Shown one piece after another: positions 59,270 through 64,000 of a stretch of 64,000 bases of DNA. Position 1 is the first letter of the stretch. Every line of letters starts with the position of its first letter. The translations under genes were made by a program, and so were the position numbers. The notes under the pieces were generated by a model, which was not told the DNA's origin, did no database searches, and worked only from the letters and a program-made list of their open reading frames with translations. The DNA comes from Rugosimonospora africana. GTDB taxonomy: Bacteria > Actinomycetota > Actinomycetes > Mycobacteriales > Micromonosporaceae. Location of the stretch: contig NZ_BONZ01000021.1 in assembly GCF_016862975.1 (NCBI RefSeq), positions 124,001 through 188,000 on the forward strand, given 5' to 3'.

Positions 59270-59997
59270 CCCGGTACCACGACGTTCGCGACATCGGCGA
59301 TGTTGGCCAGGTTGAGCACCGACATCACCTCGGTCATCGCCTTGGTGTAGAGGTACGGCACGCTCTTGCCCTCGATGACGGTCAGGTTCACCGACACGGT
59401 GGCGCGGATCGGGTTCAGATCGGTGCTGAACTCGGTCTCGGTGATGTTCATGGTGTTGATGTTCACCGGCAGCACGCGCTTACGGCCGAAGATGAACAGC
59501 ACCAGTGGCGGGTTCGCACCCCGGGTGAAGCTGAACCCCTGCGGCCTGCCGAGCAGCGCGCTGACCGCCGCGCCGAGCAGGCTCTCCTCCTTCGGGTACA
59601 CCATCAGCTCCAGCGTCGCGATCTGCGGAGCGATGCCGAACTGCGAGGTGATGGTGTCGCCGTCGTTCAGCTTGTCGGTCGCGTCCAGCCGGATGTCGAA
59701 CCCGATGGTCTGTTCCTGCACCGTCACCAACTGGTCCTTCTGAAGGTCCAGCAGGTTGGTGTAGTCGCCGTGGAACTGGCGCAGGGTACGGGACGGGATC
59801 GCGGGCGTCTGGCTGCCGGCGTCGGCACCGGCGGCCGGCGTGGGGGTGGCGCCCGGGAAGGAGAACGTGAGCCCGCGGTTGCGGGTCAGCTGGACGGGAT
59901 TGAACTGGAACACCACGAACAGCGGCGGCAGGCTGAGCCCGAACTCGACGAACGCGCCGCGCAGGATCTTAGGCTTGTTGGGGAAACCGTCGCTCAT
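59266..59997 (-). CDS. eCIS tube-initiator protein (CIS tube N-terminal domain, Afp7 N-terminal-like)
   Basis: The 243-residue protein has FVEFGLSLPPLFVVFQFNPV and QLTRNRGLTFSFPG, then LELMVYPKEESLLGAAVSAL and FIFGRKRVLPVNINTMNITE, matching the CIS tube protein domain that caps the inner tube at the baseplate. A Pro/Ala-rich stretch (PGATPTPAAGADAGSQTPAI) interrupts the domain. ATG overlaps the upstream stop codon (ATGA). Confidence 0.78.
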   Translation of the reverse strand: MSDGFPNKPKILRGAFVEFGLSLPPLFVVFQFNPVQLTRNRGLTFSFPGATPTPAAGADAGSQTPAIPSRTLRQFHGDYTNLLDLQKDQLVTVQEQTIGFDIRLDATDKLNDGDTITSQFGIAPQIATLELMVYPKEESLLGAAVSALLGRPQGFSFTRGANPPLVLFIFGRKRVLPVNINTMNITETEFSTDLNPIRATVSVNLTVIEGKSVPYLYTKAMTEVMSVLNLANIADVANVVVPG

Positions 59998-60437
59998 GCC
60001 AGCAACACCGCCTCAATCTCCGCGAGAATCCGGTTGACCTCGTCCAGTACCTGGGCCGATCCGCAGACGACAAGCACGGTGACGACCTCTGTCCGTCCAT
60101 TGAGGACACGCCACTGTGGATTGAGTTCGGACTCGGCGGCCCGCAGCCGCATGGTGTGCCGGTCCCAGCGGGCCGGCGGTGCCCCGAACGTCGTCCGCTG
60201 GGACAGCGCGTCCATGGCGGCCTGGTCGGTCGGCAGGCGGCAGGACACGTAGACCTGGTACCCGCCGGAGCGCGGCACGTGCCTGCGCCACTTGCCGATA
60301 CGCGGAAACCCGCCGCGTAGCATGTTCCGGCTGACCACCAGCTGGTCGTCGGCCGGCAGGCTCACCCGCGCCCCGCCCGGCACCGCGCGCTCAAGTCGCC
60401 GCGCGAGCCCGGTCAGGCGCTGGCTTCGCTCGCTCAT
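59994..60437 (-). CDS. Conserved small protein of the eCIS locus, function unknown
   Basis: The 147-residue protein has a basic N-terminus (MSERSQRLTGLARRLERAVP) and a C-terminal half with alternating hydrophobic residues (TEVVTVLVVCGSAQVLDEVN). No named family is recognised. Tight coupling to the tube-type gene (ATGA) makes it part of the injection system. An upstream in-frame GTG at 60464 would add nine residues. Confidence 0.65.
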   Translation of the reverse strand: MSERSQRLTGLARRLERAVPGGARVSLPADDQLVVSRNMLRGGFPRIGKWRRHVPRSGGYQVYVSCRLPTDQAAMDALSQRTTFGAPPARWDRHTMRLRAAESELNPQWRVLNGRTEVVTVLVVCGSAQVLDEVNRILAEIEAVLLA

Positions 60438-60469
60438 CGTCGCCTCGCTCCTCGTCGCCTTCACGCTTC

Positions 60470-62851
60470 TCACATGTGGCATGTGACTGGCCCCGTCTCG
60501 CAGTGCCCGCCGGGATACGTCTTCGCGATCTCCTCGATCCGCACCTGACCGCCGGTGAACGACAACCAGGCCAGGCACTGGAAGACGTGCAGGACATCCA
60601 GCGGAGTCAGGTACTCGCGGTTCATCGAGACACCGCCCGGGTAGTAGCGCAGCGTGCCGCCGTGCTCGAACTGCAGCGCGGCCTCGAAGTTGTTGCCGCA
60701 GCCGTTCGCGTCCATCAGTGCCGCTTGCCAGTCGGGGTGACTCGGGTGGGTGTGGTATCCGTGCAGCCCGCCGTGCGGGTACACGCTCGGGATCGGGGTG
60801 TCCGGGTCCTCCGGCCGGGCCCATACCACGATCGCGGTCGACGTGCCGGGAATGCCGACGGTGCGCATCAGGGCGTTGACGAACCGGACGATGTCGATGC
60901 ACTGCGCCCCGGTGTCCAGGTCGTCGGCGAGCTTCCATTCGTCGCCCGGTTGCCCGCCGAGCTGGACACCGAGGTTGTACGCGCCCCAGCGCCGCATCAC
61001 GCCGCGGACGACCGAGTGCGGGTCGAGAGTGCCGATCCGCCCGACCACCTGACCGACGAGGTCCACGGCGGTGCGCATCCGCTTCTCGGTCACGTCGGCC
61101 GGGTCGATCGGAAGTGCGTTGGTGACGAAGATGGTGTGGTTGGTCCGGGCGATCTCGTGAGTCCAGCCCTGCCACTCCAGGGTCCAGGCGATCTGCCTGT
61201 CCCGCAGCCCGACGATCGTGTCGGGCAGCTTGCCGGTGGAGGTCAGCGAGAGGTACTGGCCCATCCCGCCGGCCATGGTGCCGGAGTAGTCGAAATTGAG
61301 CGCCGCCTCGGGGCTGCGGCCGGTCAACCGTACCGGCGCGGATGGGGCGGTCAGTGGCAACACGTTGAGGCCCAGCGAGATGGACACGTCGGTGTTGCGG
61401 GTCTGGCTGATCGGGTAGCTGACCACCTCGCCCCGGCTGGCGAACCACTCCGGCTCGCCGTACAGCCGGCCGGAGTTGGCCCAGCTGCGGGTGTTGTCCT
61501 TCATCACGTTGTGGTCGGAGCGGAAGGAGATGCTGCGGATAACGGTGCCGGGGTGCGACTCCTCCTCGGTCTGGCGGGTACCGCCCAGACCCAGCGCCCG
61601 GTCGTACAGGTCGGCCAGCTCCTGCCGCCGGGCCTCCGGCAGGTTGTCCATCAGCCGGGGGTAGTTGATGGCGGCCAGCGCCGTGGCCAGTTGCGGGCCG
61701 GACAGCTTCTCCAGCATGTCCAGCGCCTCGGTGGCGTCTCGGTCGGTGACGGCCCAGTCGAACAGGCCGTACGAGAGCCGGTCCCGGATCTGCGTCACGG
61801 TGTCCTGGGGCGCCTGCAGGCTGGCCACGTCCCGGGCGATCGCGTCCAGCTCGGCTACCCGCGCGTCGGGCAGGTTGTCGCGCAGCCGGCCGGCGTACTT
61901 CGCGTTGGCGAAGAAGGTCGCCTGCTGGAACCGTGGCAGCGTCTTGAGTAGTGCCAGCGCGCGCAGCGCCTCAGCGTCGGTGATGGCCCAGTCGAACACG
62001 CCGTAGCTGAGCAGATCCTCGATCTGATCCAGCTCGGGGCTGATGGCCCGCTGGACCGGCGCGTCCGCCACCGCCGCGCCCGCTGTCGGCGCACCCGCTG
62101 TCGGCGCACCCGCTGTCGGCGCGCCCGGGACTGGCCGGGTCGGGGATGCGCCACCGCTCTGCTGGATCACGTGGGTCAGCTCGTGCGCCATCAGCCGGTG
62201 GTCGTGCTCGCTCTCCCCGGCCCGCAGGTAGACGTCCTGCCCATGGGTGAACGCCCGGGCCCGGATCCGGCTGGCGGCCCGGTCCGCGTCCGGGCCGGTG
62301 TGCACCCGTACGTCCGCGAACGCCCGGCCGAAGCGTGGCTCCATGAACGACCGGGTGGTTGCCGACAGCGGTCGGCCGCCGCCTGTCGGCAGGGTGAGGT
62401 CGACCGAACCGGCTTGCGATCCAGACCACTCGCCGGCACCGGCCGGAGCCGCGGGCAGGCGCTGGATGTCGACGCGCGGCACGCCCTGGGCCGGATCGCG
62501 GCCGCCAGCCTGCACGGACATCCCGACCACCCGCTCGGCGACCCGGTCCGCTTCCTGTTCGTACGCGTCGCCCGCGGCCGTGACGCGCAGCTTCGTCTGG
62601 ACCATCCGGCTCAGGGCGCACCCACCGCAGCCGGAACATCCGGAGCCGGTGTCCCGGGCGGAGTCGTCGCCGGAGCCGCAGTCCGCGGTGCGCTGCAGGT
62701 AGTCGTTGCCGAGGCTGCGTTGCACGACCAGCCGGGTGCCGTCGGCCGCGCCGGGCCCGGCCGGCGCCGGTTGGCGCGGTGCCGGTTGACGTGCTGCCGT
62801 CCGGGCCGGGGACTCGGCGACCGGGGCCTGGTGCGCGTGCGTGGTCGGCAT
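60470..62851 (-). CDS. eCIS-associated DUF4157 protein with transglutaminase-like C-terminus (candidate cargo)
   Basis: The 793-residue protein has a short N-terminal VVQRSLGNDYLQR motif, a DUF4157 domain at about 150-235 (FADVRVHTGPDADRAASRIR, MAHELTHVIQQSGG with a HExxH zinc motif at 223-227), a PTAGA repeat linker, then two similar helical units (LSYGVFDWAITDAEALRALA near 281 and LSYGLFDWAVTDRDATEALD near 359). The last 150 residues contain GAQCIDIVRFVNALMRTVGI, which looks like the catalytic Cys region of transglutaminase-like enzymes (Cys651), with downstream His residues and FEAALQFEHGGTLRYYPGG. DUF4157 proteins mark eCIS cargo. A GGAGG site precedes the ATG. Confidence 0.82.
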   Translation of the reverse strand: MPTTHAHQAPVAESPARTAARQPAPRQPAPAGPGAADGTRLVVQRSLGNDYLQRTADCGSGDDSARDTGSGCSGCGGCALSRMVQTKLRVTAAGDAYEQEADRVAERVVGMSVQAGGRDPAQGVPRVDIQRLPAAPAGAGEWSGSQAGSVDLTLPTGGGRPLSATTRSFMEPRFGRAFADVRVHTGPDADRAASRIRARAFTHGQDVYLRAGESEHDHRLMAHELTHVIQQSGGASPTRPVPGAPTAGAPTAGAPTAGAAVADAPVQRAISPELDQIEDLLSYGVFDWAITDAEALRALALLKTLPRFQQATFFANAKYAGRLRDNLPDARVAELDAIARDVASLQAPQDTVTQIRDRLSYGLFDWAVTDRDATEALDMLEKLSGPQLATALAAINYPRLMDNLPEARRQELADLYDRALGLGGTRQTEEESHPGTVIRSISFRSDHNVMKDNTRSWANSGRLYGEPEWFASRGEVVSYPISQTRNTDVSISLGLNVLPLTAPSAPVRLTGRSPEAALNFDYSGTMAGGMGQYLSLTSTGKLPDTIVGLRDRQIAWTLEWQGWTHEIARTNHTIFVTNALPIDPADVTEKRMRTAVDLVGQVVGRIGTLDPHSVVRGVMRRWGAYNLGVQLGGQPGDEWKLADDLDTGAQCIDIVRFVNALMRTVGIPGTSTAIVVWARPEDPDTPIPSVYPHGGLHGYHTHPSHPDWQAALMDANGCGNNFEAALQFEHGGTLRYYPGGVSMNREYLTPLDVLHVFQCLAWLSFTGGQVRIEEIAKTYPGGHCETGPVTCHM
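62076..62120 (-). repeat. 15-bp tandem repeat in the DUF4157 protein linker
   Basis: Three copies of GCACCCGCTGTCGGC (first with GCG) start at 62076, 62091 and 62106, coding a PTAGA pentapeptide linker right after the zinc-motif domain. Confidence 0.88.
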
Positions 62852-62861
62852 GCCCGCCTCC

Positions 62862-64000
62862 TCAACCGATTCCGGAAAGCTGTGCGGAGTCTTCGAACCC
62901 GGGTTCGGAGAGTGCGGAGGTGTCGGCCGGCTCGGACCAGAGCTTGCCGATCTTCTCGTACTCGCGCCTGGTTCCCCGCAGGATGTGCCGGCGCCCGATG
63001 GTCCCGCCGTCCGCCGCGGCCAGGAACGCCGCGTTCATGACGATGTTCTTGATGTTTCCGCCGGTCACCGGGAACTCCCGGGCCAGCATGGCGAAGTCGA
63101 CGTCGGAGGAGACCGGTGCCTCGCGCGGGAACAGCCCCCGCCAGATCCGCAGCCGGCTGTCGGCCTCCGGGAACGGGAACTCCACGACACACCGGATGCG
63201 CCGGGTGAACGCCTCGTCCAGGTTCTGCCGCAGGTTCGTGGCGAGGATGACGGTGCCCTCGTACTCCTCGATCTTCTGCAGCAGGTAGCTGGTCTCGATG
63301 TTGGCGTACCGGTCGTGCGCGTCGGACACTTCGGTCCGCTTGCCGAACACCGAGTCGGCCTCGTCGAAGAACAGGATTCCGTTGCTCGCCTGAGCCTCGT
63401 CGAAGATGCGGCCCAGGTTCTTCTCGGTCTCGCCGATGTACTTGTCGACCACCCCGGACAGGTCCACCTTGTAGAGGTCCAGCTCCAGTTCGCCGGCCAG
63501 CACCTCGGCCGCCATCGTCTTGCCGGTGCCCGGCGGACCGGAGAACAACACCGACAGCCCCTTGCCGTGGCTGAGCTTCGCGCCGAAGCCCCAGCCGTCG
63601 AAGACGCGGTACTGCTGCCGTACCTGGTCGCAGATCTCCCGGAGGTGAGCCACCCGGTCGGCGGGCAGCACCAGGTCGTCCCACCCGCAGTGGGGCCGCA
63701 CCTTGACGGCCAGGTCCCCGAGCTTCCGGCTGGACTGCGCCCGGCAGGCGGCGTACACGTCGGCCAGAGTCAGCGGCCGCGACGGCGAGCGCATCAGCCG
63801 CTCGTTGCCGGCCAGTTCGACCGCGGCCCGGATCCGGCCCGGCGTCAGCCGGAACCGTGCGGCCAGTTCGGCGGCCCAGTGCCGCGCGTCTGGTGTATGC
63901 CCGGCGAGGGCGTGGTGCCAGATCTCGACGCTGCGCGGCACGTCCGGCAAAGGTACGACGACCGGCTGGACCACCACGTCGCCGGCGGCGGTACCGCGCA
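62862..64000 (-). CDS. eCIS AAA+ ATPase (Afp15-like), 5' end outside the window
   Basis: At least 371 residues are seen from the GTG at 63977, but the frame is open to the right edge and proteins of this type are longer, so the start is probably outside. The AAA+ core has Walker A VLFSGPPGTGKTMAAEVLAG, Walker B ILFFDEADSVFGKR, sensor 1 VILATNLRQNLDEAF and arginine-finger region RRIRCVVEFPFPEADSRLR. This is the ATPase thought to work late in the assembly or function of contractile injection particles. It sits 10 nt upstream of the DUF4157 gene. Confidence 0.9.
   Translation of the reverse strand, partial: RGTAAGDVVVQPVVVPLPDVPRSVEIWHHALAGHTPDARHWAAELAARFRLTPGRIRAAVELAGNERLMRSPSRPLTLADVYAACRAQSSRKLGDLAVKVRPHCGWDDLVLPADRVAHLREICDQVRQQYRVFDGWGFGAKLSHGKGLSVLFSGPPGTGKTMAAEVLAGELELDLYKVDLSGVVDKYIGETEKNLGRIFDEAQASNGILFFDEADSVFGKRTEVSDAHDRYANIETSYLLQKIEEYEGTVILATNLRQNLDEAFTRRIRCVVEFPFPEADSRLRIWRGLFPREAPVSSDVDFAMLAREFPVTGGNIKNIVMNAAFLAAADGGTIGRRHILRGTRREYEKIGKLWSEPADTSALSEPGFEDSAQLSGIG

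Noticed and set aside
47334-64000. Prophage or type VI secretion instead of eCIS
   Set aside because: No integrase, capsid, lysis or T6SS membrane-complex genes are seen; the ATPase and DUF4157 genes are the eCIS hallmark. Sheath and tube lie outside the window, so this rests on the baseplate part.

Overview
The window is high-GC actinobacterial DNA. It has many GTG starts, ATGA or GTGA stop/start overlaps, several genes whose -10 box lies so close to the start that the mRNA is probably leaderless, a GlnR/NnaR-style nitrate cluster and an actinobacterial contractile injection locus. Overall it fits a filamentous actinomycete, with Micromonosporaceae a reasonable guess that the sequence alone does not prove. 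No tRNA, rRNA, insertion sequence or CRISPR array was seen.

Layout. 1-10455: the end of an MMPL transporter; an MFS exporter with a divergent autoregulated winged-helix regulator; a fused anthranilate synthase (TrpE-TrpG) behind a textbook tryptophan attenuator; an ArsR regulator with its own operator; a cyclase-family hydrolase coupled to a GGDEF-EAL protein; a GNAT acetyltransferase; and a cis-prenyltransferase. 10479-19895: nitrate assimilation, with nitrate reductase, an FAD/BFD oxidoreductase, nirB, nirD and nnaR in one tightly overlapped minus-strand operon, divergent from the transporter narK. 19855-26307: a four-gene overlapping operon combining a membrane-anchored STAND/TPR protein, a single-chain double ABC permease, a Tat lipoprotein binding protein and an ABC ATPase. 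Both nucleotide-binding proteins have lost key catalytic residues. This is the best candidate here for an undescribed system, possibly a sensor built from importer parts.

26419-28418: RNA 2'-phosphotransferase KptA and a LysR regulator, divergent from a small HAD protein. 28884-41070: a glycan cluster with a complete GDP-heptose route (SIS isomerase, GHMP kinase, HAD phosphatase, nucleotidyltransferase), a transaldolase, two methyltransferases, an epimerase, a membrane-anchored GT2, a flippase and a large GT-C-like membrane protein. 41092-47184: assorted housekeeping and accessory genes (DUF4232 lipoprotein, MarR, ClC channel, metallophosphoesterase, Tat-exported serine hydrolase, fructosamine-kinase-like protein).

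47334-64000, minus strand: most of an extracellular contractile injection system (eCIS). In transcription order it encodes the AAA+ ATPase (running off the window), a DUF4157 protein with a transglutaminase-like C-terminus (candidate cargo), a small unknown protein, a tube-type protein, a LysM-like protein, hub, spike, PAAR tip, gp25, baseplate J, a tail-I protein with an inserted repeat domain, a TIG-domain fibre and a large VWA protein. Sheath and tube genes are not in the window and presumably lie beyond base 64000.

A recurring oddity is short in-frame tandem repeats (mostly 15 bp, coding pentapeptides) in linkers and tails of unrelated genes across the window.
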